A DNA stretch of 64,000 nt from Robiginitalea myxolifaciens. Lineage in GTDB: Bacteria > Bacteroidota > Bacteroidia > Flavobacteriales > Flavobacteriaceae. Of this stretch, positions 1 to 9,617 are shown in pieces. The position numbers and the translations under genes are program-made. Under the pieces are notes generated by a model, which worked only from the letters and a program-made list of their open reading frames with translations, ran no database searches and had not been told where the DNA came from. The stretch lies in NCBI RefSeq assembly GCF_900115205.1, contig NZ_FOYQ01000002.1, forward strand, positions 558,001 to 622,000. Reading direction: 5' to 3'. How positions within the stretch are numbered: position 1 is the stretch's first letter; each line of letters opens with the position of its first letter.

Positions 1-1386
1 GTAATGCTAAATCCATTATCGACATTCTCCATAGACGTTGACCGCGCTGCCTACAGCAATATACGCCGGATGATCAATGCCGGGCAGACCATTCCTGAGG
101 ATGCTGTAAAAATCGAGGAGATGATCAATTATTTTGCCTACGATTATCCACAGCCCACGGGGGAAGATCCTTTTAGTATCACCACCAACCTGGCCGTTAC
201 TCCATGGAATCCCAACACACGCCTGGTCCGCATCGGTTTACAGGGAAAGGCCTTTGATCAGGAAGAACTTCCGGCATCGAACCTTACTTTCCTCATCGAT
301 GTCAGTGGATCCATGAACAGTTCCAACAAGCTGCCCCTGTTAAAGTCTGCCTTTAAGTTGCTGGTAAATCAATTGCGACCACAGGATCGCGTTTCCATCG
401 TGGTCTATGCAGGTGCAGCGGGTACCGTCCTTCCTCCTACCCGAGGTAACCGTAAAGCAGAAATCCTTGCAGCATTAGACGGATTGCAGGCAGGAGGATC
501 AACCGCAGGGGGCGCTGGGATTGAGCTGGCGTATTCCCTGGCCCGTAAGCATTTTATAAACGGAGGGAACAACCGCGTTATCCTGGCCACAGATGGAGAC
601 TTCAATGTCGGTGCCAGTAGCGATAAGGCAATGGAAGACTTGATTGTAGCGAAGCGCGAATCGGGAATATTCCTGTCGGTACTAGGTTTTGGTATGGGGA
701 ATTACAAAGATTCCAAACTGGAGACCCTGGCCGATAAGGGCAACGGCAACCACGCTTACATCGACACCATGCAGGAAGCCCAAAAGGTTTTTGGTGAAGA
801 ATTCGGGGGAACCCTGTTTACTATCGCCAAGGACGTTAAAATTCAGGTGGAATTTAACCCGGCAAAGGTCAAAGCGTACCGTTTAATTGGCTATGAAAAC
901 CGGTTGCTTGCTGCTGAGGATTTTATGGATGACACTAAAGATGCCGGGGAACTGGGAAGTAATCATAGTGTAACTGCACTCTATGAGGTCCTGCCTGTAG
1001 GCACAGAAAGTCCATTCCTTAAGCCGATCCCGGATCGTTCGTATACCGAAGTTGCCGTTGACAAAAAAAACTCAGATTCTTCCTGGTTCACCGTTAGGTT
1101 TCGCTATAAAAAGCCCGATGGTAAAAAGAGCAAGGAACTGGTTCAAAAGCATCTTGGAGAACCTGAAGGTTTAAGTGAGGATTTCTCCTTTGCCGCATCT
1201 CTGGCCTTATTTGGCATGCAGTTGCGTGATTCCGAGTTCGCCAATAACTCGGATGTTAAACAAGTGATTGCGCTGGCTTCTGCAGGTAAAGGAGCCGATC
1301 CGGAAGGGTACCGTGGCGAATTCCTCAGACTGGTCCGCACCCATGGGGGCAATGACACCGCTGCTGCACAAGGTTCGGAAGAGTAA
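1..1386 (+). CDS. VWA domain protein, YfbK-like (5' truncated)
   Basis: The reading frame is open from the first base of the window, so the N terminus (expected to hold a signal peptide and often a carboxypeptidase-like domain) lies outside. The visible part starts with the family's NPLSTFSIDVD segment, followed by a von Willebrand factor A domain with the metal-binding MIDAS motif DVSGS at residues 99-103 (counted from the ATG at position 4), a GGSTAGGAG threonine loop and an ATDGDFNVG loop. The C-terminal part (EGLSEDFSFAASLALFGMQLR) matches the DUF3520-type tail of YfbK-like proteins. These are probably periplasmic or envelope proteins that bind protein ligands through the metal site; the partner is unknown. 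A hairpin terminator follows the stop. It sits next to a second gene with a VWA-like N terminus. Confidence 0.85.
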   Translation, partial: VMLNPLSTFSIDVDRAAYSNIRRMINAGQTIPEDAVKIEEMINYFAYDYPQPTGEDPFSITTNLAVTPWNPNTRLVRIGLQGKAFDQEELPASNLTFLIDVSGSMNSSNKLPLLKSAFKLLVNQLRPQDRVSIVVYAGAAGTVLPPTRGNRKAEILAALDGLQAGGSTAGGAGIELAYSLARKHFINGGNNRVILATDGDFNVGASSDKAMEDLIVAKRESGIFLSVLGFGMGNYKDSKLETLADKGNGNHAYIDTMQEAQKVFGEEFGGTLFTIAKDVKIQVEFNPAKVKAYRLIGYENRLLAAEDFMDDTKDAGELGSNHSVTALYEVLPVGTESPFLKPIPDRSYTEVAVDKKNSDSSWFTVRFRYKKPDGKKSKELVQKHLGEPEGLSEDFSFAASLALFGMQLRDSEFANNSDVKQVIALASAGKGADPEGYRGEFLRLVRTHGGNDTAAAQGSEE

Positions 1387-1409
1387 GTTCTTACAGGCAA
1401 ACTATTTGG

Positions 1410-1440
1410 AGCACCTTCTTTACGGAAGGTGCTTTTCTTT
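1410..1440 (+). terminator. Rho-independent terminator
   Basis: A perfect 9-bp stem AGCACCTTC / GAAGGTGCT (1410-1418 with 1425-1433) with a six-base loop is followed by a T-rich tail. It lies 24 bases after the VWA gene stop and separates it from the next gene. Confidence 0.8.
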
Positions 1441-1477
1441 GCAGGATCATTATCTTTAGCTAACTAATGAAATAATA

Positions 1478-3751
1478 ATGCGTACTTATTTGCGGCTATC
1501 GCTCCTTTGTATTTTGTTGGCCTTTCCTGTTTTTGCGCAGGGGCAAACTAACGGAACAATAACCCTGGCATGGGATACGTCGGCTTCCATGGCCGATAAT
1601 GAACCCATCTACGCCTTTCGCTACCTTGATGGCGTTTTTGCTTCAAATCCAAATACCGGGGTCAGGCTACTGGAATTCAATACCGGGGTGAAAGAAACCA
1701 ATTTTCGGGTTTCCGATGGGGATTGGTCAACCTTAAAAGACTATCTGAAAGATCTGAAGTACGACGGTATCGCGCTATACGGGATACTATCCGACTACCT
1801 GGGGACAGAAGCTACCTATATCTACACGGACGGTGATCTGTTACTGGAAGGCGATAAACTGGCCGTTGAAGTCGGGAACGTCATTATGAGCCGGGCTACC
1901 GGAGAATCCCAACGCTGGTTAGAGCGGGCCGCTTTGATCTATCGGGGGGAATACGTACAACTTAAACCCAAAGATTCTGAAATCAATGCTAGTTCCGGAG
2001 GAGCTATTGCTAACGCTGAAGACCTATCCCTGATCGAGGGTACGGTGTACATCGATGGTACCCCCTCCCGAGGGGTCCTGGTGCAAAGCTTAAAATTGGG
2101 GGAAGAACAACGAACCGGGCCTGAAGGTAAATTCTCTATGAATTCCTCCATTGGGGATACCCTGTTTTTGAGTGGACCCGGGTTGGAATCACGAATGATC
2201 ATTACAGGTTCGGACAAGTTGTATAACTTTTATCTGAACAGCAAAGGCATTGATCTGGACGAAGTAACCGTTACCGGAGAGCGGCTTGAAGAACCCGAAA
2301 TGGTACAGACAGCCATTGCTCCCCGGGATAAGCGACGGGTGGGATATGCCGTACAGACCATTGGAGACGAGGACATTGACGAGATCGAGACTGACATTGT
2401 TCAAACCCTGCTCAGCGGGAAGTTTACCGGAATAGAGCTAGCACGAAATGGCCAGGATGCCTCACAGTTTGTGACGCGCCAGATGAAATCAATCGTATTA
2501 AACAATTATGGCTTAATCGTGGTAGACGGCACCCCTATGGGCAGATCAGATGGTGGCGGGCATACCAACAACAACGCAGGAGGCGGAGGCGGTGCCAAAC
2601 GCGTCTTCGACACCTCCTACCTCGACCCTGAAAATATCGCTAGCATGACCCTGCTCAAAGGATTTGTAGCGACTAATAAATACGGATCCCTGGGAAGCGG
2701 GGGCGTATTGGAAATTACCACTAAGAATGCCGTTTACGCCAAGTCGGGGCAAAAGCCAGAGGATGCGCTGAAAGTCAAAGGAAATATTTATGAAGATGGT
2801 TCTGATCCAGCTTTGGTGAATTTTTCTGCCTTAACGGAACTACTAAGAGGAGTGCCCGCATCCAGGCGGATCGATCGCTACTTTGAACTGCGTGCCGGGA
2901 ACGAAAATGATGTGTCATTTTACCTGGAAGCCTATGATTTTTTCAAAGAAGATAAGCCGGTAGATGCGCTGCGCATCCTTAGCAATGTGATTCAACTGGC
3001 ACCTGAAGACCCGGAAGCCTATTTTATGGTGTCCCTGGGAATTCAAGAACTGTTGTATGCAGGAGGATCGCGTCCGGGATTTGGTGGAAGTCGTTTGCAG
3101 AAGTCTACTGAAGTCATAACTCCGGCAGGTCAGATCCTCGCAACGACCTTGGAAAAATTGGACCCGCAAGCCTTTCAGGGTAAGGTACACCAGGCCTATT
3201 TAAAAAGTGATGCACACTTATTTGAGGATAATATCAAGGGATTATCCCGCGATTATCGCTCGCTTAAGGCTACCACAGGATTATCACGGGATTATGCCAC
3301 AGACCTGGGTAAAAGTGTAGCCTACCTCGCCTCGGTCCGCAGTCGGGACCTGGGTAATGAAAAGCCAACTATTGGGGTTACGGGGTCCTATCCGGCCCGA
3401 ATTGTCTTTGAATGGAGTCGTCCCGGGGCGCAATTCGTTTTACAGTCCGTTAATCCTCAAATGCGTTATTACAATTGGGATCATACCGAATTGGGTGAGG
3501 TAAACCGTTTGCGTGAAGAAATGCAGACTGGGATTTCGTTGCGCAGCTTTGACCTTGCTGGTGCGGGTAGCACGGGTGAATGGATATTCAATATCGAAAA
3601 TGCTGAGGATCCCGCCTTGTCCGATACCCCACTCATGGTGGGATGCAGGGTATACTACAACTATGGAAGTCCTTCGGTACGTATGGAATACCACACCACT
3701 ACTTTAAGGCCCGGTGAGAAAAAACAGGTCCTTCGTATTCCCGTAAATTAA
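1478..3751 (+). CDS. Secreted VWA-like / plug-like / TPR fusion protein
   Basis: A 757-residue protein with a clear signal peptide (about residues 1-20, ending FAQGQ). In order: a VWA-like segment (residues 25-140) with DTSASM, a partial MIDAS; a carboxypeptidase-regulatory-like beta-sandwich (about 185-250); a TonB-dependent-receptor plug-like module (about 258-420) with LDEVTVTGERL, LIVVDGTPMG and GSGGVLEITTKN, interrupted by a Gly/Asn-rich loop; a TPR-like stretch (about 475-520); and a C-terminal segment resembling DUF2135. No outer-membrane barrel follows the plug. I do not know its function. The neighbouring VWA gene and the shared module suggest an envelope scaffold role, which is inference. 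Confidence 0.75.
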   Translation: MRTYLRLSLLCILLAFPVFAQGQTNGTITLAWDTSASMADNEPIYAFRYLDGVFASNPNTGVRLLEFNTGVKETNFRVSDGDWSTLKDYLKDLKYDGIALYGILSDYLGTEATYIYTDGDLLLEGDKLAVEVGNVIMSRATGESQRWLERAALIYRGEYVQLKPKDSEINASSGGAIANAEDLSLIEGTVYIDGTPSRGVLVQSLKLGEEQRTGPEGKFSMNSSIGDTLFLSGPGLESRMIITGSDKLYNFYLNSKGIDLDEVTVTGERLEEPEMVQTAIAPRDKRRVGYAVQTIGDEDIDEIETDIVQTLLSGKFTGIELARNGQDASQFVTRQMKSIVLNNYGLIVVDGTPMGRSDGGGHTNNNAGGGGGAKRVFDTSYLDPENIASMTLLKGFVATNKYGSLGSGGVLEITTKNAVYAKSGQKPEDALKVKGNIYEDGSDPALVNFSALTELLRGVPASRRIDRYFELRAGNENDVSFYLEAYDFFKEDKPVDALRILSNVIQLAPEDPEAYFMVSLGIQELLYAGGSRPGFGGSRLQKSTEVITPAGQILATTLEKLDPQAFQGKVHQAYLKSDAHLFEDNIKGLSRDYRSLKATTGLSRDYATDLGKSVAYLASVRSRDLGNEKPTIGVTGSYPARIVFEWSRPGAQFVLQSVNPQMRYYNWDHTELGEVNRLREEMQTGISLRSFDLAGAGSTGEWIFNIENAEDPALSDTPLMVGCRVYYNYGSPSVRMEYHTTTLRPGEKKQVLRIPVN

Positions 3752-3762
3752 AAGACTACCGA

Positions 3763-5031
3763 TTACGCTTCTTCGGCTTCCTCCACATCTTTGGAGAGAT
3801 CCAATTTTCTGAAGAAGGGTGAACTCCAGGCCGTAACACCGACCGTAAGCATGGTCATAATCCCCCCGAAAACCACGGCGGGAACCGTTCCCATTAGCTT
3901 CGCCGTAAGGCCGCTTTCGAAAGCTCCAAGTTCATTGGAGGATCCCACAAAAATGGAATTGACCGAAGCCACCCGGCCCCTCATATTGTCCGGGGTCTTT
4001 AATTGCAGGATCGTCTGGCGGATAATCATCGACACCCCGTCTACGGCCCCACTCAGGAACAAGGCGCCTACCGAAATCCAGAAAATCTCGGATATTCCAA
4101 ATACCAGGATACAGGCTCCAAAGGCGAAGACGGCCCAGAGCAGTTTTTTCCCGGCATTGCGGTGCAGGGGGAAACGCGTAGACCCCAGCATGGTCAGGGA
4201 AGCGCCCACAGCTGGTGCGGCCCGTAAAATCCCAAAGCCTTCCGAACCTACCTTCAGGATATCCTGGGCATAAATAGGCAGCAGCGCAACTGCCCCTCCA
4301 AAGAGCACCGCCACCATATCCAGAGTAAGGGCTCCGAGGATTGCTTTATTCCCCCGAACAAATTGCAATCCGTCTTTGAGACTTTGCAGGACAGGCTCCC
4401 CCAGTTTTGGATTGAGTATTGGTTTGCGCTTAATCTTCAGCAGCAAGAGTAAGGCCAACAATGAAAATCCGAAGATCAGACAAAGGGACCAGTGCACCCC
4501 GATCCAGGCAATCGTTAAACCAGCAAGCGCTGGCCCCAGCACTGAAGCTACTTGCCAGGTGCTACTGCTCCAAGTGGCAGCATTGGGGTAAATCCGTTTT
4601 GGTACAATCAGCGCGATCAGCGAAAAAATGGTGGGTCCAATAAAGGCACGGACCAATCCACCGCAAAAAACCAGGGCGTAAATCCCAGCGAGCAATGAGC
4701 CTTGATCCCAGGAAGCCACCCGCTCCGGATCGCTCAGAAAAAATAAGCCCAGGCTAAGGACAGAAAAAGCGATGATACAATTGATCAACAGGTTTCTTTT
4801 CTCCCTTTGATCCACGATATGGCCGGCGAACAAAGCCATTAAGACAGCCGGGATAATTTCCATTAGCCCAATTAAACCAAGGGACAGGGGATCTTTGGTC
4901 AGGGAATAAACAAACCATTCAATGAGGATGAACTGCATGGACCAGGCGAGTACCATGGCAAATCGAACTCCCAGGAAAATATTGAATTCCCGGAATCTCA
5001 GGGCAGCATAGGGATCCTGTTTGGCCGACAC
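3763..5031 (-). CDS. MFS transporter (EntS/MFS_3-like)
   Basis: A 422-residue integral membrane protein with about 12 hydrophobic segments. The N terminus DPYAALRFREFNIFL and the conserved loop GHIVDQREKRNLL between TM2 and TM3 fit the major facilitator superfamily branch that includes the enterobactin exporter EntS (MFS_3). The substrate cannot be told from sequence; export of a small molecule is the family role. The start is GTG: no in-frame ATG lies upstream and the N terminus matches relatives as I recall them. It is convergent with the VWA/plug fusion gene, only 11 bases away, and ends in an acidic cytoplasmic tail (DVEEAEEA). Confidence 0.85.
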   Translation of the reverse strand: MSAKQDPYAALRFREFNIFLGVRFAMVLAWSMQFILIEWFVYSLTKDPLSLGLIGLMEIIPAVLMALFAGHIVDQREKRNLLINCIIAFSVLSLGLFFLSDPERVASWDQGSLLAGIYALVFCGGLVRAFIGPTIFSLIALIVPKRIYPNAATWSSSTWQVASVLGPALAGLTIAWIGVHWSLCLIFGFSLLALLLLLKIKRKPILNPKLGEPVLQSLKDGLQFVRGNKAILGALTLDMVAVLFGGAVALLPIYAQDILKVGSEGFGILRAAPAVGASLTMLGSTRFPLHRNAGKKLLWAVFAFGACILVFGISEIFWISVGALFLSGAVDGVSMIIRQTILQLKTPDNMRGRVASVNSIFVGSSNELGAFESGLTAKLMGTVPAVVFGGIMTMLTVGVTAWSSPFFRKLDLSKDVEEAEEA

Positions 5032-5088
5032 TTCAGGTTGGATTTGGGCTTAAAAATACTGCAATCTTAACAAGTAAGTAAACCGACA

Positions 5089-5118
5089 AGAAAAAGGGCA
5101 CCCTGCGGGATGCCCTTT
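5089..5118 (-). terminator. Terminator of the efflux operon
   Basis: Stem AAAGGGCA / TGCCCTTT (5093-5100 with 5111-5118) with an inner CCC TGC GGG hairpin. On the minus strand it ends in a TTTTTC tract. It follows the ABC permease stop at 5147 and separates the efflux operon from the MFS gene. Confidence 0.8.
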
Positions 5119-5146
5119 CAACTTCTGGTTTGTTTGTTGGTTATGT

Positions 5147-7546
5147 TTATTCCGTCCGAAGACTTTTTACCGGATTCTGCCGGGCGGCTTTGAGCGCCTG
5201 GAAGCTTACTGTCAGCACGGTAATTCCAAAAGCTCCTAACATGGCCAGGCCAAATATCCACCATTTCAGGATAACGCGATACGGATATTCCTGTAACCAT
5301 CCATTCATGACGTAGTAGGCAATAGGAACTGCGATGAAACAAGAGATAGCGACTAATTTCAGGAAATCCTTGGAAAGCATATTCCATACGTTAAAGGCAG
5401 AGGCCCCCAATACCTTGCGCACCCCGATTTCCTTGGTCCGTTGTTCCGCAACAAAGGAAGTCAGTCCAAAGAGGCCAAGGCAACTGATCAGAATGGCCAG
5501 AGCAGTAAATATTCCGGAAAGCGTTCCGATACGTTGTTCTGAAGCAAATTTCTCACCGTATTCCGCGTCTACGAAATCGTATTGAAACGGGATTGCCGGA
5601 AAGTTGTCCTTAAAGATCCGCTCAACGGTTGCCAGGCTTTGGCTTGCACTTTGATTCGGATTCAACCGCAGGTTATAGTAACTGAAATTATTATAGCGGT
5701 CATAGACATACCAGCCTTGTTTCACCGGCTCATATGGAGATTGGGCGATCATGTCCTGAACTACTCCAATTATTTTCATATCCGGCCCGGGATCCTCTTC
5801 ATCGGAATCGCGAATAATCGTACCTACCGGATTTTCCAGACCCATATAGGCGACAGCAGTTTCATTGATCAGGATTCCCATGGAATCCGATGCGATATCC
5901 CGAGAAAAGTCCCGCCCTTCCAGGATTTTGAGATCAATGGTTTTGGCATAGTCCACCGAGACTTCGGTCCAGGCAAAATCCTCCTGGAAACCATCGGGCT
6001 TCCCTTCCCAGGTATAACCACTTCGGTTAGACCAGATGCGAGTGGTCGGGCTACTGGAGGTGGCCATTTCCACCACGGCTCCGGAGCCGATGAATTGCTC
6101 CCGCATGAGTTCGGTTTTGTCATTGAAATCCTCGCTAAAGGTGGGAATCTGAACCAGGCCATCCATAGTGTAACCCACTGGTCTGTTCTTAGCGTGGTTG
6201 ATTTGTTGCATCACGATAACGGTTCCAATAATAAAGGCCACCGAAACGGTAAACTGCAGCACCACAAGGATTTTTCGGGGCAAACCGGAATACTTTCCTG
6301 CCTTAAAAGTCCCTTTGAGCACATCTACGGGCCGGAAGGAGGACAAGTATAGTGCTGGGTAGCTCCCGGCCAAGAGCGAAGTGAATACAATCAAGCCCAA
6401 AGCCAGTCCCCAAAACAAGGGGGATTCCCAGGGGAATGCGATCTCTTTGCGCGCCAGGTCATTAAAGCCATCGAGCGATAGTAAAACGATAAGGACGGCC
6501 ATGACAAAGGCAAAGACAACTACGAGCAGCGATTCGCTTAAGAACTGATTGATCAGTTGACTGCGTTGCCCGCCAATACTCTTGCGAATCCCTACTTCCT
6601 TCGCCCGCTTTTCGGAACGTGCCGTGCTCAAATTCATAAAGTTGATACAGGCCAGCAGGAGAACAAAAATCCCGATGATCCCAAAGAGCCAAACATATTT
6701 GATCCGGCCACCGACCTGCTTGCCATCTTCGAAATTGGAACGCAAGTACCAGTCGTCCATGGGAAGCAGCATAAGTTGCGGATTAAATTCCGCTGTGTCC
6801 TCATTCAGGTCTTTTTTGACATTACGGATGCGCTCGGAAACAGTCGACATATCCGCATTGTCTGCAATTTGCACGAACATTTGCCAGGAATTATTCCCCC
6901 AGTTATCCTTGGAGTTTTGTATCCATTCAGCATTGTTTACATAGTGGTCCCATGGGATAATATAATCCGTATCATTGAAGGAGTTGTTAAAGGGAATGTC
7001 TTTGTAGACGGCACTTACATTGAGGTCGTACTGATTGTAAATTCGCACAGTCTTGCCTATTGGGTCCTGATTACCAAAGAGGGTTTCCGCTGTAGATTCT
7101 GCCAGCATGATAGAATTGATTTCACGCAAGCCATCACGATCTCCTTTAATTACCTCGAGGTTTAGGAACTCAGGGGCCATTCGCTGCATATAGTTCCCGG
7201 TACGCGTGATATTCAGATCCCCAACCCTCAGAAAACCCTGCTGCGTCCAGGACGACATCATGATATGCTCAAAGTTATCGGCAAAACCATCTCGGAGGGC
7301 TGGTTCTAGAGGTAGTGGGATGGCAGGTCCCGTTCCGGTATTCCCATTAAAAGTCTGAGATTGAAATACCTGGGCTATTCTATCCTTGTTGTTATAATAG
7401 CTGTTATAGGTAAGTTCGTCATGGATCCAAAGGCCTATGATCAGGGCTACGGCGATCCCAAGGGCGAGACCTCCTATATTTATCAGGGAGTACCCCTTGT
7501 TCTTCAACAGGTTCCTCCAGGCGGTTTTTAAATAGTTCTTAAACAT
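5147..7546 (-). CDS. ABC transporter permease, MacB/FtsX-type
   Basis: A 799-residue permease with a duplicated MacB layout: N-terminal TM (about 20-42), periplasmic MacB core domain, three TM segments of the first FtsX domain (about 290-420, with ARSEKRAKEVGIRKSIGG), then a short linker TM, a second periplasmic domain and a second FtsX domain (about 680-799, with EQRTKEIGVRKVLGA). Such proteins do not move substrate through the membrane themselves; they use ATP hydrolysis to drive periplasmic mechanotransmission, pushing peptides, lipoproteins or toxins into a TolC duct. It is the last gene of the efflux operon, after the ATPase, adaptor and TolC genes. Substrate unknown. Confidence 0.92.
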   Translation of the reverse strand: MFKNYLKTAWRNLLKNKGYSLINIGGLALGIAVALIIGLWIHDELTYNSYYNNKDRIAQVFQSQTFNGNTGTGPAIPLPLEPALRDGFADNFEHIMMSSWTQQGFLRVGDLNITRTGNYMQRMAPEFLNLEVIKGDRDGLREINSIMLAESTAETLFGNQDPIGKTVRIYNQYDLNVSAVYKDIPFNNSFNDTDYIIPWDHYVNNAEWIQNSKDNWGNNSWQMFVQIADNADMSTVSERIRNVKKDLNEDTAEFNPQLMLLPMDDWYLRSNFEDGKQVGGRIKYVWLFGIIGIFVLLLACINFMNLSTARSEKRAKEVGIRKSIGGQRSQLINQFLSESLLVVVFAFVMAVLIVLLSLDGFNDLARKEIAFPWESPLFWGLALGLIVFTSLLAGSYPALYLSSFRPVDVLKGTFKAGKYSGLPRKILVVLQFTVSVAFIIGTVIVMQQINHAKNRPVGYTMDGLVQIPTFSEDFNDKTELMREQFIGSGAVVEMATSSSPTTRIWSNRSGYTWEGKPDGFQEDFAWTEVSVDYAKTIDLKILEGRDFSRDIASDSMGILINETAVAYMGLENPVGTIIRDSDEEDPGPDMKIIGVVQDMIAQSPYEPVKQGWYVYDRYNNFSYYNLRLNPNQSASQSLATVERIFKDNFPAIPFQYDFVDAEYGEKFASEQRIGTLSGIFTALAILISCLGLFGLTSFVAEQRTKEIGVRKVLGASAFNVWNMLSKDFLKLVAISCFIAVPIAYYVMNGWLQEYPYRVILKWWIFGLAMLGAFGITVLTVSFQALKAARQNPVKSLRTE

Positions 7547-7618
7547 GATGTGTGCTTTTTCGGGTTACCCCAGTGATTTTCGATTGATGAATAAACTCGG
7601 CATGCGATGAATAAACTC

Positions 7619-8314
7619 CTAAATCGCTGCTCCTACAGGGCGATTTTGATTCTGGGTAACAATCTGACCATCGAAAAGGTGAACCACCCGATGGGCGAAA
7701 TGCGAATCGTGGTCGGAGTGGGTTACCATTACAATGGTTGTCCCATCCTGATTGAGCTCAGTAAGCAGGTTCATGACCTCTAACCCATTTTTGGAATCCA
7801 GGTTTCCGGTAGGCTCATCGGCCAGTATGAGTTTAGGCTTGGTAATAACGGCGCGGGATATCGCAACCCGTTGTTGTTGCCCTCCGGACAATTGCTGGGG
7901 GAAGTGATTGGCACGGTGTGCCATCTTCATACGTTCCAAAACTTCCGTAACCCGCTGTTTGCGCTCACTCTTACTGATGTTGAGATAAATCAAAGGGAGT
8001 TCCACATTTTCGAAAACGGTAAGCTCGTCGATCAGGTTGAAACTTTGGAAAACGAAGCCCAAATTCCCCTTTCGCAGCTCAGTGCGCTGGGATTCTTTGA
8101 GTCCGGAAACTTCATTTCCGGCGAAATTATAGGAGCCCTCCGTTGGGTTGTCGAGCATTCCAATAATATTGAGCAATGTGGATTTACCACAGCCCGAAGG
8201 GCCCATAATGGCCACGAACTCGCCGTCGTCTACTTTAAGGTTTACGTTGTTTAGCGCCAGGGTCTCTACTTCCTCTGTGCGAAACGATTTCTTGAGATTC
8301 TGAATAGTTATCAT
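7619..8314 (-). CDS. ABC transporter ATP-binding protein, LolD/MacB-type
   Basis: A 231-residue ATPase with every nucleotide-binding motif intact: Walker A GPSGCGKST (near residue 39), Q-loop FVFQSFNLID, signature LSGGQQQRVAISRA, Walker B LILADEPTGNLDS and H-loop MVTHSDH. The ETLALNNVNL start and overall length match the LolD/MacB/FtsE group. It lies 72 bases before the permease gene and should energise it. The intergenic stretch holds a 13-bp direct repeat (gatgaataaactc at 7586 and 7606) of unknown meaning. Confidence 0.95.
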   Translation of the reverse strand: MITIQNLKKSFRTEEVETLALNNVNLKVDDGEFVAIMGPSGCGKSTLLNIIGMLDNPTEGSYNFAGNEVSGLKESQRTELRKGNLGFVFQSFNLIDELTVFENVELPLIYLNISKSERKQRVTEVLERMKMAHRANHFPQQLSGGQQQRVAISRAVITKPKLILADEPTGNLDSKNGLEVMNLLTELNQDGTTIVMVTHSDHDSHFAHRVVHLFDGQIVTQNQNRPVGAAI

Positions 8315-8345
8315 CGCTTTTTGATTGTTTGAGTTTTTTAATTCT

Positions 8346-9596
8346 TTACTTAATGATTACGCGGTCGGCTTCCCCGAACGAATCGTAGTTACTGGTAATA
8401 ACACTTTCCCCACTTTCCAAGCCGTCGAGGACTTCGAAATACTGCGTGTTTTGTTTACCCAACCGAACTTCCCGGCGAATGGCTTCACCCCCATTGGGAA
8501 CCACTACAAACACCCATTGTCCTCCCGTACTTTGGAAGAATCCTCCCTTGGGTAGCAAGACAGCCTCACTGGATTCACCGAGTCGTAACTTCAGGTTATA
8601 GGTTTGTCCGGCGCGGATGGTTTCTGGTTTATCGCCTGTAAAGACAAGGTCTACACGAAATCGTCCACTGCGAACTTCGGGATATACTTTTCGAACCCGT
8701 AGCGGAAATTCAGTGCCATTGCGCTCCAGGGTAGCCGAGAGATCTCGCTTGACCCGATCTATATAGTGTTCGTCGATGTTGGCCTCTATCTTAAAATCGG
8801 TGAGGACATTGATCTGGCCTATGCGTTCCCCTTGTGTAATATTCTGTCCTATTTCCGCATCCAGGAAACCCAATTGCCCATCTGCGGGGGCTCGCACATT
8901 GAGGTGGTCGAGCCGCTGGTATACCATAGAAAGGGTTTTCTGCATTCGCACCAGATCCGCGTCCAGTCCCCGGAGGGAAGTCTCACGCAGTTGCTCGTCA
9001 TTTTCGGTTTGTACCTTGAGGATATCGTACTGCTTCTGAGCTAATTCGTAATTCTCTTTGGAGATAAGGTAGTCCTCCCGCGAGATTAATTCATCCGCAA
9101 AGAGCGCCTTGTTCTGATCGAAGTTTCGCTTGGTCCGTTGCAATTCATTACTGGCGGTTGCCAGGGAACGACGCCCGTCTACCTGGCGCTGGTCAAAGGT
9201 TAGTTTTGTTGAGCGTAAATCGTTTTGCTTTAAGGCCAGGTTGCTCTCGCTGGCTAAAATCTGTTCGTACAGGTTCATATTCTCCAATTTCAGGATAATG
9301 TCCCCTTTTTTAACGGTAGCTCCTTCTTCGATCAACTTCTCGGTAACCCTTCCCCCTTCATAAGCGTCCATATAGATGGTCGATATGGGGGCAACATTCC
9401 CGGTGATGGTAATATAATCGTCGAATTCGCCGCGGGATACCTGAGCTATGGAAATACGATCTGCCTCGGTTCTGTAAGTGCTTCCGCCATCCGATAACAG
9501 CAGTTTATAGCCTACGAATAGCAACGCCACTCCGGCCAGCGCATAGACAATGTGCTTGCGCCGTATCCCTTTTTTCTTTTCTATTTTGATGTCCAT
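8346..9596 (-). CDS. Periplasmic adaptor (membrane fusion) protein, HlyD/RND-type
   Basis: A 416-residue adaptor with one N-terminal membrane anchor (about 17-33), a beta-barrel/lipoyl half-motif (VTEKLIEEGATVKKGDIILKL), a long coiled-coil hairpin (about 105-235), the second lipoyl half (LNVRAPADGQLGFLDAEIGQ) and C-terminal beta-barrel and membrane-proximal domains. Adaptors of this kind bridge an inner-membrane MacB-type transporter and outer-membrane TolC. It sits between the tolC-like and ATPase genes, with short gaps on both sides (21 and 31 bases), as one operon. Confidence 0.93.
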   Translation of the reverse strand: MDIKIEKKKGIRRKHIVYALAGVALLFVGYKLLLSDGGSTYRTEADRISIAQVSRGEFDDYITITGNVAPISTIYMDAYEGGRVTEKLIEEGATVKKGDIILKLENMNLYEQILASESNLALKQNDLRSTKLTFDQRQVDGRRSLATASNELQRTKRNFDQNKALFADELISREDYLISKENYELAQKQYDILKVQTENDEQLRETSLRGLDADLVRMQKTLSMVYQRLDHLNVRAPADGQLGFLDAEIGQNITQGERIGQINVLTDFKIEANIDEHYIDRVKRDLSATLERNGTEFPLRVRKVYPEVRSGRFRVDLVFTGDKPETIRAGQTYNLKLRLGESSEAVLLPKGGFFQSTGGQWVFVVVPNGGEAIRREVRLGKQNTQYFEVLDGLESGESVITSNYDSFGEADRVIIK

Positions 9597-9617
9597 AATT
9601 TCTGTGTCGTTAGCGAA

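Noticed and set aside
5582-6352. Long plus-strand open frame (256 codons)
   Set aside because: Antisense shadow of the MacB-like permease; low-complexity translation with no recognisable domain.
7586-7618. 13-bp direct repeat gatgaataaactc
   Set aside because: Two copies only, in a short intergenic gap; no sign of an element or attachment site.
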